DNA of 24,146 nucleotides from JBCDJG01 sp038748065 (GTDB lineage Bacteria; Pseudomonadota; Gammaproteobacteria; Pseudomonadales; Halieaceae): the NCBI GenBank assembly GCA_038748065.1, contig JBCDJG010000067.1:1-24146 (forward strand), read 5' to 3'. Both the position numbers and the translations under genes were made by a program. This document shows positions 16,043 through 23,983 of the stretch, piece after piece (within the stretch, counting starts at the first letter, position 1; each line of letters opens with the position of its first letter). The notes beneath the pieces were generated by a model. That model worked only from the letters and a program-made list of their open reading frames with translations. It was not told the origin of the DNA and made no database searches.

Positions 16043-17979
16043 TGGTGCTATGCAAGCCGGCGAAGTCCTTGGGAGCGTTGCTCCTGGGCGCCTGGCTCAA
16101 TCACTGGGCGCCTGCCTTTGCCGACGAAGCCAACATCACGAACAGGACGACTGAAAGACCATCGATTGATGTCGTGCGGCTGGAAGCTTATGTCGACGGT
16201 GTCGTGGAAACGGTGATGCGCGAGAGTCGGATACCCGGCCTGGTGATTGCTATTGTTCGCAGCGACGGGGCGCTGTTGGAAAAGGCCTACGGCTGGTCCA
16301 ACCCTGGCGAGGGCCTTGCCGCTGATGCCTTCAGCCATCCTTACTTTATCGGTTCAATCTCAAAGGTATTTACCTCCACGGCCATAATGCAGCTGGTGGA
16401 GCAGGGCAGCATCGCGCTGGATGATGACATCTCGAAGTATTTCGATAAATCCGCGTACGGTCATAAGCAGGGCGCCGTGACGATCCGGCACTTGTTGACC
16501 CACACGGCTGGATTTGAGGAGCGATTGACCAACTATTATGGCGAGATACCGGGCGCCGATAGACTGGATACCGATGCACTGCTGGCTTACATGGCCCAGC
16601 CGCAGATTCGTGCGCCTGATACACTCATAGGCTACAGCAATTACGCGTGGTGGCTGCTGGGGGAGATTGTTTCCCGGGTCACGGGTTTGAGCTACGCGGA
16701 CTACCTTGAGCAGTACATTTTCGAGCCGCTGGCGATGCCAACGGCCGGGGTGTTCCCTGCGAATGCCGAGGAGGCGCGCCTGTACGAAACCGTTAGCAGC
16801 CATATTTGGCGCAACGGTGATTTTGAGGAACTGCGCATCCTCGATGCGCATCCGCTTGCCGCACCGAGTGGCTCTGTGCGTGCCAGTGCCGCAGATATGG
16901 GTCGGTTCGCGAGAATGTATCTAAATAAGGGCGAGCTTGACGGCCAGCGCGTGCTTTCTCAAACGAGCCATGCTGCGTCCTTTGCTATTCTCGCCGAGAT
17001 GGCGCCAGAAACCGTGCAGCGTACGCCAACCTTCTGGACTTACTCTATTGGGGCGGAGCGAGTCTACACGCACACCGGTCGACACGAAGACTTCACCTCG
17101 CACCTCGTTATTGCGCCCGACGCCGACCTTGCCATCTTCGCAGGCACGAACTGGCCCGGGCGCGAGGGAACGATTCCCTTGCCGCGGCAGATTCTGGAAT
17201 ATTTTCTTGGCGCTAAGGCCCGGCTGCCAGCGCTTGTCGATGACGCTGGCTTTGACAGCCAGCGGTACAGCGGCGAGTACCTCTTGACCCGAACCGGCAA
17301 GACACGATTTGACCGCGTACTGTGGTCGGTCAGTACCCGTAAGGTAAAGGCGCATGCCAGTACGAATACCCTCATCATCGGCGACGAACGCTTCCACCAG
17401 GTAGGCCAGGACCTCTTTCAATCTGCCTACAGCGGAAACTATGCACGCTTTAGCGGCAGTACATCCGGCAAGGCCCAGGTGCTGTCCGTTGGCGATGGCA
17501 TCACGGGCGTTTACACCCGCATCAGCTACCTTGATAGCAACCGTTCTTTCGTTCATGGCCTTGGGCTGGCGTTGCTAACCTCTGTTTTTGTCCTGATGGG
17601 CGCTGGCTTTCAGGTAAGGGGAGCGCAACTTAGTGCGGCGTCCATCTCGGCTGCAAAGCTTGAATGGGCTCTACGCCTCACGGCGCTACTGACGCTTGTC
17701 TTTGCCGCCTGCCTGGCACTTGGCCTTCCCGGCTATATCGAGACTGCGGAGCTTGTCGCTCAGGCCTTCCCCAGTGCCATTCTAGCTGTTGGCTTCTGGA
17801 GCGCGCTGCTGGCAAGCGGGATGACGCTGGTGTGTGTCTTGCTGTGCGCTCTGGAGTGGCGAAGCCCGTCTGCTTCGCTTTCAAGCCGTCTATTCCAGAC
17901 TTTGGCGGTAGTGGTTTATGTGTCGATGTCTGGACTGTTCCTGTTGTGGAACGTTGTTCCTGATCCGCTCTTCGTCTGA
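16042..17979 (+). CDS. Serine hydrolase (beta-lactamase / S12 family) with four C-terminal transmembrane helices
   Basis: 645 residues. The N-terminal signal sequence ends near AFADE (28). The S12 domain spans about 45-390: S105-I-S-K108 in FIGSISKVF, LLTHTAGF at 151-158, Y198-S-N200 in GYSNYAWW, and H344-T-G346 in VYTHTGRHED. After a beta-rich linker (about 405-495, including YSGEYLLTRTG) come four hydrophobic helices at about 504-524, 541-562, 573-602 and 616-637. The catalytic domain should therefore sit in the periplasm, tethered to the inner membrane. This S12-plus-helices plan is known in membrane-bound family members of unassigned function. The gene starts on the last base of the deacylase stop codon and has no ribosome-binding site of its own, so it is probably made only with that enzyme and may act on the same substrate. 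No N-terminal feature of a penicillin-binding protein is seen. Confidence 0.9.
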   Translation: MVLCKPAKSLGALLLGAWLNHWAPAFADEANITNRTTERPSIDVVRLEAYVDGVVETVMRESRIPGLVIAIVRSDGALLEKAYGWSNPGEGLAADAFSHPYFIGSISKVFTSTAIMQLVEQGSIALDDDISKYFDKSAYGHKQGAVTIRHLLTHTAGFEERLTNYYGEIPGADRLDTDALLAYMAQPQIRAPDTLIGYSNYAWWLLGEIVSRVTGLSYADYLEQYIFEPLAMPTAGVFPANAEEARLYETVSSHIWRNGDFEELRILDAHPLAAPSGSVRASAADMGRFARMYLNKGELDGQRVLSQTSHAASFAILAEMAPETVQRTPTFWTYSIGAERVYTHTGRHEDFTSHLVIAPDADLAIFAGTNWPGREGTIPLPRQILEYFLGAKARLPALVDDAGFDSQRYSGEYLLTRTGKTRFDRVLWSVSTRKVKAHASTNTLIIGDERFHQVGQDLFQSAYSGNYARFSGSTSGKAQVLSVGDGITGVYTRISYLDSNRSFVHGLGLALLTSVFVLMGAGFQVRGAQLSAASISAAKLEWALRLTALLTLVFAACLALGLPGYIETAELVAQAFPSAILAVGFWSALLASGMTLVCVLLCALEWRSPSASLSSRLFQTLAVVVYVSMSGLFLLWNVVPDPLFV

Positions 17980-18089
17980 TGTTTCGACCGGTTGAGTTCG
18001 AAGCTGATGCGCTGCGCTCAGGGTAGCTATCTATACATGCGATTAGATCGAGGGGTAGTCCCCCATAGGTCGTTAAGGAGAGACAACTG

Positions 18090-19640
18090 ATGGAAAGCCT
18101 ACGTCAACTACTCTTGATTCTGTTTTTGGTTCCGGGCCTTATGACTTTGCCCGTGCGAGCAGCAGCAGAGGATGCCTTTCCGCTGCTGGAAACCACAATC
18201 GCCGATATTCACGCAGCGGTTGCCAAGGGCGAGCTTACTTTCCAGGCATTAGTGCAGGCCTACCAGGCACGTATTGAACGCTACGATGAGTCGACCGGTG
18301 TCAATGCCCTCCTGCTGATCAATCCCGAGGCGCTGTCCCGCGCCGCCGAGCTGGACGCGGAATACGCACGCACAGGCACCTTCAGACCCTTGCATGGTAT
18401 TCCCGTGATAGTGAAGGACAACTACGACACCGCAGACATGGAGACGACGGCAGGTTCTATCGCGCTGAAGGGCTCATTGCCGCCGGACGACGCTTTCCAG
18501 GTAAGAAGACTGCGAGAGGCCGGCGCTATTGTTCTGGCCAAATCCAACATGGCGGAGTGGGCCTTCAGCCCGGTGGTTACTGTCAGCTCCGTCGGTGGCA
18601 CAACGCGCAACCCCTATGATCTCGAGCGAGTGCCGGCAGGCTCCAGTGGTGGCACCGCGGCCGCCGTGGCGGCGAACTTTGGTGTAGTTGGGCTTGGCAC
18701 TGACACCGGTAATTCAATCCGGGGGCCCTCCTCACATACGGCCTTGGTCGGTATTCGATCTACGATAGGCGCCACTAGCCGTGATGGCATTGTGCCACTG
18801 AACCTGCGCCAGGATGTCGGTGGGCCTATGGCCAGAACCGTTGCGGATGCGGTGCGCGTATTCGAGGCAATCGCGGGCTATGATCCTGCTGACCCGATTA
18901 CGGAACGCTCCCGTGACCAATTGCCTGCATCCTACAGCGAGTTCCTCGATCAGGACGGCCTCAAGGGCGCGCGCATCGGCGTGTTCCGGCGCTACATGAC
19001 CGAAGACAATACTGACCCCAGGATCATTGCGCTGATGGAACAGGCCATCGCTGACATGGAGGCGGCGGGGGCGACGATCGTAGACCCCTTCGACCTCTCA
19101 TTCTACAGCTTGCGGCTGCTGCCTCTGGGTTGTGACCGTTTCGTGTTTGACGTCAACAATTATCTGGCCACGCGCAGCGATAGCTTGGCTCACGATACGA
19201 TCCAGGCCATATACGAGGCAGGCCTTTACGATCCATCAGTGGAGGATCGCATGGTCAGTAAGCTGAAGGCGGATTCTGCCCCCGACGATCGCGTATTCCC
19301 CTGCAATGACGTGTATAGCAATCGCTTTACCACCTCGTTCCGCAAGGCCTTGCTGGCGGCCATGGACAAGGCTGACGTTGATGCTATTGTCTATCCGACC
19401 TGGAGCTATCCGCCTCGCCTCATCGGTGATCTGGATAGCCCCTCTGGCAACAACAGCGGTGTGCTGGCCCCGAAGACGGGCTTCCCGGCGGTCTCTGTGC
19501 CGATCGGCTACGTCGATGACACCTTGCCAACGGGCATGACCTTCGTCGGTAGACTGTTTGCCGAACCTGATTTGATCCGCTTTGCCTATGGCTACGAGCA
19601 GGCGACGCTGCATCGGCGGCCGCCGCCAGGGTTTGAGTAG
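18090..19640 (+). CDS. Exported amidase-signature family hydrolase
   Basis: 516 residues. The signal peptide is at about 1-25 (a Leu-rich core, then VRAAAE). The amidase-signature Ser-cisSer-Lys triad is visible: Lys109 in GIPVIVKDNYDT, the cis-Ser at 185 in PAGSSGGTAAAVAA, and the nucleophile Ser209 in GTDTGNSIRGPSS. The family usually has GTDxGGSIRxPA; the Gly-to-Asn change directly before the nucleophile is unusual but not disabling on its face. The C-terminal part has YPTWSYPP and FPAVSVPIGY, normal for the fold. Length is close to the usual 450-520. AAEGGAG is not present; instead AAGG-poor AAGGAG (18075-18080) precedes the ATG by 9 bases as ribosome-binding site. It lies 110 bases after the previous hydrolase and may be separately transcribed. 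The reaction is hydrolysis of a carboxamide, probably in the periplasm; the substrate is unknown. Confidence 0.92.
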   Translation: MESLRQLLLILFLVPGLMTLPVRAAAEDAFPLLETTIADIHAAVAKGELTFQALVQAYQARIERYDESTGVNALLLINPEALSRAAELDAEYARTGTFRPLHGIPVIVKDNYDTADMETTAGSIALKGSLPPDDAFQVRRLREAGAIVLAKSNMAEWAFSPVVTVSSVGGTTRNPYDLERVPAGSSGGTAAAVAANFGVVGLGTDTGNSIRGPSSHTALVGIRSTIGATSRDGIVPLNLRQDVGGPMARTVADAVRVFEAIAGYDPADPITERSRDQLPASYSEFLDQDGLKGARIGVFRRYMTEDNTDPRIIALMEQAIADMEAAGATIVDPFDLSFYSLRLLPLGCDRFVFDVNNYLATRSDSLAHDTIQAIYEAGLYDPSVEDRMVSKLKADSAPDDRVFPCNDVYSNRFTTSFRKALLAAMDKADVDAIVYPTWSYPPRLIGDLDSPSGNNSGVLAPKTGFPAVSVPIGYVDDTLPTGMTFVGRLFAEPDLIRFAYGYEQATLHRRPPPGFE

Positions 19641-19646
19641 TCGGCC

Positions 19647-19668
19647 CGGGCGCGTAGCGCTGCGCCCG
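19647..19668 (+). other. GC-rich hairpin after the amidase gene
   Basis: CGGGCGC (19647-19653) and GCGCCCG (19662-19668) form a perfect 7-bp stem with an 8-base loop, seven bases after the amidase stop. No T-run follows, so intrinsic termination is doubtful; it could protect the 3' end of the mRNA. The remaining part of the gap up to 19796 shows no other feature I can support. Confidence 0.35.
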
Positions 19669-19810
19669 CCGCAGCTTGCGGGGCTGCTATCCGAGGTTTT
19701 GATCTCGCTTCGGACTTTCGGACATCTTTTGCGTATTTTCGCCCATATCGACCAGTCCTGACTGCGCCTAAGATCACTCTCGTTTTCAACGTAAACGAGG
19801 AGCAAGACGC

Positions 19811-20278
19811 ATGACACGAGCAAAAAACCTTTCAATGCTGCTGGGCGCGCTGGTTTTCCTGATCGCCGGCTTGGCCACCGCCGGGCCGGATACGGAGACT
19901 GATAGAGATGGCGTGATTCTGTCTGGCTACGACGCGGTGGCCTACTTCACCGAGGGTAAACCGGTGAAGGGCAGCGACGAGTACACGGCTACCTACAACG
20001 AAGCGATCTACCGCTTCAGCAGCGCACAGAACAGGGACGCCTTCAAAGCGGACCCGTCCCGCTACGCGCCGCAGTATGGAGGCTTTTGTGCCTATGGGCT
20101 TACCTTTGGCAAGAAATTCCCCGTTGACGGTAAGGCCTTTGAAATTGTGGACGGCAAGCTGTACGTCAACAAGAACAGGCGCGTGTACAAGACCTGGGCT
20201 AAGGATGTCCCCGGCCACATTGCGGAAGCTAATGTCTTCTGGCCTCAAATTGAGAACATTCCAGCCGATCGCCTCTAG
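19811..20278 (+). CDS. Exported YHS-domain protein
   Basis: 155 residues. A signal peptide covers about 1-24 (LGALVFLIAGLATA). The YHS domain lies at about 38-95: LSGYDAVAYFTEGKPVKGS, then YRFSSAQNRDAFKADPSRYAPQYGGFCAYG, with Cys93. The C-terminal third ends in VPGHIAEANVFWPQIE, typical of the small periplasmic YHS proteins found in many proteobacteria. YHS domains are related to the metal-binding TRASH fold, but this family's function is not settled and only one Cys is kept here. A strong ribosome-binding site (GAGGAG, 19797-19802) lies 8 bases before the ATG, and an intrinsic terminator follows, so it is probably a single-gene transcript. Confidence 0.9.
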   Translation: MTRAKNLSMLLGALVFLIAGLATAGPDTETDRDGVILSGYDAVAYFTEGKPVKGSDEYTATYNEAIYRFSSAQNRDAFKADPSRYAPQYGGFCAYGLTFGKKFPVDGKAFEIVDGKLYVNKNRRVYKTWAKDVPGHIAEANVFWPQIENIPADRL

Positions 20279-20286
20279 GACCAAGC

Positions 20287-20309
20287 GCGCCCCTGCGGGG
20301 GCGCTTTTT
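20287..20309 (+). terminator. Intrinsic terminator after the YHS gene
   Basis: GCGCCCC-TGCG-GGGGCGC forms a perfect 7-bp GC stem with a tetraloop, followed at once by TTTTT (20305-20309). It begins 9 bases after the YHS stop codon. The T-run reaches the last base of the convergent AraC gene. There is no T-run in the other direction, so it works for the plus strand only. Confidence 0.85.
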
Positions 20310-21232
20310 CACACCTGCCCTTTTGCCGCTTTGCGGACCTCACCCGGAGTTTTTCCCTGGGTTTTTTTAAAGGCCTTCCGAAAGGCTGCTTCGGTTTCGT
20401 AGCCACTGCGCTCAGCGATGTCTGCCGTACTCAGTTTTGTCGTTGCCAGGAGCCGCCTCGCCTCCGCCATCCGCCACAGCGTCAGGTACTTGACGGGTGT
20501 CAGGCCGGCGACTCGGCTGAAATGGTCGGCAAAGCTCGAGCGGCTCATGGCCGCGCACTCCGCCAGTGTATCGAGGCTCCAATCTCTGTCTGGCTGCTGA
20601 TGTATGGCGTTCAAGGCACGGCCGATACGCGTATCGAAGAGGGCGACCAATAATCCCTGGCTCATAACGCCGCTGGCGACCTGCTCCCGGAGTATTTCAA
20701 TGAACATCAGGTAAGCCAGCTGATCGACAACAGCGTAGCTGCCGGGTTTCGCCTGCTTCAGTTCCAGCAGCATCAGGTCGACCAACAGGGCCAGATGGCG
20801 CACCTGCTTCTTCCCTGAAGCCCGGAGCACAACGGCATCCGGCAGGGCGTCCAGAAGGGGGTAGGCCAGCGGATTACGGAACTCGAAAAAGCCACAGACC
20901 ATTTGTGTAGTCGCCCCATCGTTGCTCATCGGGGCATTGACTAGATCGTCCCGCACTTTATCTGCGCTGGAGGAGATAACGTGATGGGCGTCGCGCGGAA
21001 AAAGCACGAGATCCCTTTCCGTTAGCTTGTGTGGTTCCGCGGAGTCGAAGTGTAGCCAGGCTTCGCCGCTGCCGATCAGGTGGAAAGGAATGCGCCGGCT
21101 GCCCGCAGTATCGACTGCCCAGGTGCCGCAGAAGTCACCGTTGACATACACCTCGGCGGTCAAGGCCAGTCGATCGAGCAATAGACTGAGGGGATCGGGA
21201 TCGTCGAGGTAGATATTGGGACTTTCGGACAT
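20309..21232 (-). CDS. AraC-family transcriptional regulator
   Basis: 307 residues. Residues about 10-195 form a cupin-type sensor of the AraC cupin_6 kind: LALTAEVYVNGDFCGTWAVDT at the start, IPFHLIGSGEAWLHF, LTERDLVLFPRDAHHVIS, and MVCGFFEFRNPLAYPLLDALP. Residues about 203-303 are the double helix-turn-helix AraC DNA-binding domain: WSLDTLAECAAMSRSSFADHF, GLTPVKYLTLWRM, LSTADIAERSGYETEAAF, and FKKTQGKTPGEVRK. The gene is on the same strand as the receptor at 21414-23825 and lies 181 bases downstream of it, so it could control that gene or be unrelated. The 181-base gap contains a palindrome, GAGCCGCGGCTC (21386-21397), just after the receptor stop, and nothing else I can support. Confidence 0.92.
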   Translation of the reverse strand: MSESPNIYLDDPDPLSLLLDRLALTAEVYVNGDFCGTWAVDTAGSRRIPFHLIGSGEAWLHFDSAEPHKLTERDLVLFPRDAHHVISSSADKVRDDLVNAPMSNDGATTQMVCGFFEFRNPLAYPLLDALPDAVVLRASGKKQVRHLALLVDLMLLELKQAKPGSYAVVDQLAYLMFIEILREQVASGVMSQGLLVALFDTRIGRALNAIHQQPDRDWSLDTLAECAAMSRSSFADHFSRVAGLTPVKYLTLWRMAEARRLLATTKLSTADIAERSGYETEAAFRKAFKKTQGKTPGEVRKAAKGQV

Positions 21233-21413
21233 GGATTAGATCATCCGGGGTGCAGCCACAGTCAGTGATGGTAGCTATTCTAGCCTGCACGGGATTGAAC
21301 AGCACTCATCGGGTGGGAAGGCGGCGGGCTCTTCTACAGCCTGGACTACCGGCTACGAAAGCCACATACCGCCGCGGCGCTGCGAGAGCCGCGGCTCGGG
21401 GGCTGGCTCAGGC

Positions 21414-23825
21414 CTAGAGGTCGACTCGCAGCCTGATGCCGTAGTAGGTCGAGAAGTCCCGCGGCACAAAACGGGTGGTTGCCGGCTGGCGGGCTGAATC
21501 TGCGAGGTCGAGCAGCGCATTGTCGTAATCGTCGTCGAACAGGTTGTTGGCGAATATCGATATTGAGTAACTGATGTCGCCTTCAACCTCCAGACCCGCT
21601 GATACGTTAACGATGTCGTAGCTGTCGGCCTCCATCCAGGGTGCTAACTGCAGATCGAAGTTCACCTCATCAGTCCAAACGTAGGCTGCGTTGACGAAGA
21701 CGTCACCGGGCAGCCAGCTGCTCGAAGACTGCGGCCAATAGTAGGTTCCCGCGATGTTGAATTTGAGATCCGGTGAGTTTTGCAGGTCTTCTCCGGCTAG
21801 ATCCTGGCGGAAGACACCATCCTCATCTTGTACACAGCCCTGGGACTCGGTTTGTCCAAAGTAGCATTCGGCGTCGTCGTATTCGCTGATGGTGGCATCT
21901 ATCCATGCGGCGGCAGCTTGCAGCGTGAAGTTGTTGCCAATCAGCCACGTTGTATCGATCTCCAGGCCGTAGTTTTCCAGTTCGCCCACGTTAGCCGTTG
22001 AGAACTCGATAGCACCGGCTTCATCCACTGTTTGCTGCTGTGCCTGGTAGTCCTCGTAGATGGTATAGAAGCCGACCACCTCGACCCGCATTCGGTTATC
22101 CATGAGCTGGGCCTTGTAGCCGATCTCAAAGGCGTCGGACTTCTCAGGCTTAACGGGCACCAGGTCTCCGTCAAAGAAGCTTGCCGCTGCGGCATCAAAG
22201 AACTGGCCCTTGTGGCCCCGGGCGTAGCGCGCGAACAGCATGCCCGTCTCACCGACGTCGTACTGGAACGCGAGATTGCCCATGAAAATCGTGTCGTCGT
22301 CGTCATAGCTGGCGCTAACGTCCGGGGAGCCGCCGTAGAAGTCGATTTCGGTTTGCTTGACCTCGATTTCTTCGTACTGGTAGCGAGCCCCGACGGTGAA
22401 GCGGGATCTCTCGCCGAGGTTGAGCGTGGTCTGGCCGAAGATGGATATCGCACTGGACTCGTTCTCGTCTTCGCTGTGGCCGTCCAGACCCGCCGCAACA
22501 CCCAGGCCAGGTACGTAACGATCAAAACGCCTGCCGTCCTCCATTCGGGAGTAGTACATGCCGGCGATGTAGTTACCCCAGTCAGCCGCCGGTGAGAGCA
22601 AGCGGAATTCCTGTGAATAGAAATCCACCTCTAGCTGGTTGAACTGAACGACGCCACGGTTGCTGGCAATGGTAAAGGTGTCGGCACCTGAGCCTGTCGG
22701 GTCGGCGATGGTGCCTGCACCGAAGGGGTAGTCCAGCACTGGGAATGAGGTGTTATCCAGTTCGTTGAACTCGTCCAGGGTGTACTCGTTGTAAGCAGTA
22801 ATGGAGATCAGGCTGTGTTCGCCGATATCCCACTCTGCCCGCAGGGATAGCTGCAGGTTCTCTGATTCGACGTCGACCAGGTCGTCCACGGTGATGGTGG
22901 TGTTGTCATCGCCGACGAAGGGAATAATCTCGGGCGCCGCATCGGTCAGTGGGATGAACACCAGCACTGCAGCGGTTTCCGGGTCCTCGAGGAATTTGAT
23001 CGATCCCGAACAACACTCGCTCTTGCTGTCATCGTAGCGGGCCTGAAATTTAAGCCCCAGGGTGTCATTCGCCTGCCATTCCAGGCTGGAATTGATGCCC
23101 CAGGTGGTAGAGCCGTTGGTGTCACCCGCGGGATTAAGGTTTTCTACCCAGCCGTCGAGATCGTCATAGTAGCCGGATACGCGGTAGCCGACGGTCTCAC
23201 TGAGGGGGCCAGACACCCAGGCGCTGATTTTCTCCTGGTTATCATCGGTGAGTGTCAGTTCTGAGCCGGCTTCGAATTCCAGGGTGGGACCCTTGGTCAC
23301 GATATTGATGACACCGGCAGAAGCATTACGCCCAAACAGCGTAGACTGCGGGCCTCGAAGTATCTCAACGCGCTCAATGTCGGATAGGTTCGCCAAGGCC
23401 TGGCCCGACTGCGACGTTGCCACGTCGTCGATCACGACCGAAACAGCGGCCTCGGCGGTGGTCGAATAGACGACGGTACCGATGCCCCGGATGCGGAAGC
23501 CGGAATTCTGTGACAGCTCGGTTTGGTCGTAGCTTAGCGAAGGACTCAGCTTGGTCAGATCCGTTGTATCGCGGACGCCATAGACGTTCAGGTCGCGCTC
23601 CGAGACAGCGGTGAGCGCCACCGGCACATCCATCATGTTTTCTTCGCGTTTTTGCGCGACCACGATGACCTCTTCAAGGGTCGCGGTTTGTGCACGGACT
23701 GCTTGTGGTGCGATTGCGGTAGCGAGGATAGTCAGCGGCACGAGGGACAGCGGGCCGACCAGGTCAAGCCGACGACGGAAACTAATCATCTTGAGTACTC
23801 TTATTATCTTATTGATGACCCGCAT
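21414..23825 (-). CDS. TonB-dependent outer-membrane receptor
   Basis: 803 residues from the ATG at 23825. An ATG at 23789 (residue 13, MISFRRRL) is an attractive alternative: it has AAGAG 8 bases upstream, gives a normal signal peptide, and leaves the CATAAT at 23829-23824 free to be a -10 box. The signal peptide ends near AVRA (45). The TonB box is LEEVIVVAQKR (50-60). The plug, about 65-180, has FRIRGIGTVVYST, VVIDDVATSQSG and IERVEILRGPQSTLFGRNASAGVINIVTKGP. The barrel ends YGIRLRVDL. There is no STN domain and no siderophore-branch signature, and this plug style belongs to the large group often linked to uptake of organic substrates in marine and sphingomonad bacteria. Cys-Cys at 271-272 and a Cys pair in AECYFGQTESQGC are probably loop disulfides. 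Cargo unknown. Confidence 0.92.
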   Translation of the reverse strand: MRVINKIIRVLKMISFRRRLDLVGPLSLVPLTILATAIAPQAVRAQTATLEEVIVVAQKREENMMDVPVALTAVSERDLNVYGVRDTTDLTKLSPSLSYDQTELSQNSGFRIRGIGTVVYSTTAEAAVSVVIDDVATSQSGQALANLSDIERVEILRGPQSTLFGRNASAGVINIVTKGPTLEFEAGSELTLTDDNQEKISAWVSGPLSETVGYRVSGYYDDLDGWVENLNPAGDTNGSTTWGINSSLEWQANDTLGLKFQARYDDSKSECCSGSIKFLEDPETAAVLVFIPLTDAAPEIIPFVGDDNTTITVDDLVDVESENLQLSLRAEWDIGEHSLISITAYNEYTLDEFNELDNTSFPVLDYPFGAGTIADPTGSGADTFTIASNRGVVQFNQLEVDFYSQEFRLLSPAADWGNYIAGMYYSRMEDGRRFDRYVPGLGVAAGLDGHSEDENESSAISIFGQTTLNLGERSRFTVGARYQYEEIEVKQTEIDFYGGSPDVSASYDDDDTIFMGNLAFQYDVGETGMLFARYARGHKGQFFDAAAASFFDGDLVPVKPEKSDAFEIGYKAQLMDNRMRVEVVGFYTIYEDYQAQQQTVDEAGAIEFSTANVGELENYGLEIDTTWLIGNNFTLQAAAAWIDATISEYDDAECYFGQTESQGCVQDEDGVFRQDLAGEDLQNSPDLKFNIAGTYYWPQSSSSWLPGDVFVNAAYVWTDEVNFDLQLAPWMEADSYDIVNVSAGLEVEGDISYSISIFANNLFDDDYDNALLDLADSARQPATTRFVPRDFSTYYGIRLRVDL

Positions 23826-23872
23826 TATGGGGTTATCGACGGGCAGGTGCCACCCTCGTTTTCTGGGCTCTT

Positions 23873-23900
23873 AAAACAAAAAACCCGGCTAACGCCGGGT
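23873..23900 (-). terminator. Intrinsic terminator on the minus strand, upstream of the receptor gene
   Basis: Read on the minus strand, ACCCGGC-GTTA-GCCGGGT forms a perfect 7-bp stem with a tetraloop followed by a T-rich tail (TTTTTTGTTTT). It would stop transcripts coming leftward from the insertion element or from a gene now beyond it. It lies 48 bases before the ATG at 23825 and keeps the receptor gene independent of them. On the plus strand the tail is only ACTTTG, so it is not bidirectional. Confidence 0.8.
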
Positions 23901-23912
23901 ACTTTGAGCTTT

Positions 23913-23951
23913 CGGACGCATAGGTTCCAATTTATTCCGGGCGGATAGGTT
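23913..23951. repeat. Imperfect direct repeat at the left end of the insertion element
   Basis: CGGACGCATAGGTT (23913-23926) and CGGGCGGATAGGTT (23938-23951) agree at 12 of 14 positions and are spaced 25 bases start to start. They lie just before the transposase gene and are plausible transposase-binding sites near the left end of the element. The exact end cannot be placed because the other end is outside the window. Confidence 0.45.
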
Positions 23952-23983
23952 ACACAATTGAGGCATTTGAGGAGGCCCCTCAG

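Noticed and set aside
18052..18064. GGGG-TAGT-CCCC hairpin before the amidase gene as a riboswitch or attenuator
   Set aside because: It is a four-base-pair stem only, with no alternative structure or conserved aptamer seen.
1602..21240. GATTAGA seen in several intergenic gaps (about 1602, 10096, 18041, 21234)
   Set aside because: It is only seven bases, without constant spacing to starts or shared flanks, and is compatible with chance in 24 kb.
21361..21400. GC-rich repeats (GCCGCGGC twice, palindrome GAGCCGCGGCTC) as a terminator for the third receptor gene
   Set aside because: There is no T-run on the minus strand after the hairpin. It may form structure, but intrinsic termination is not supported.
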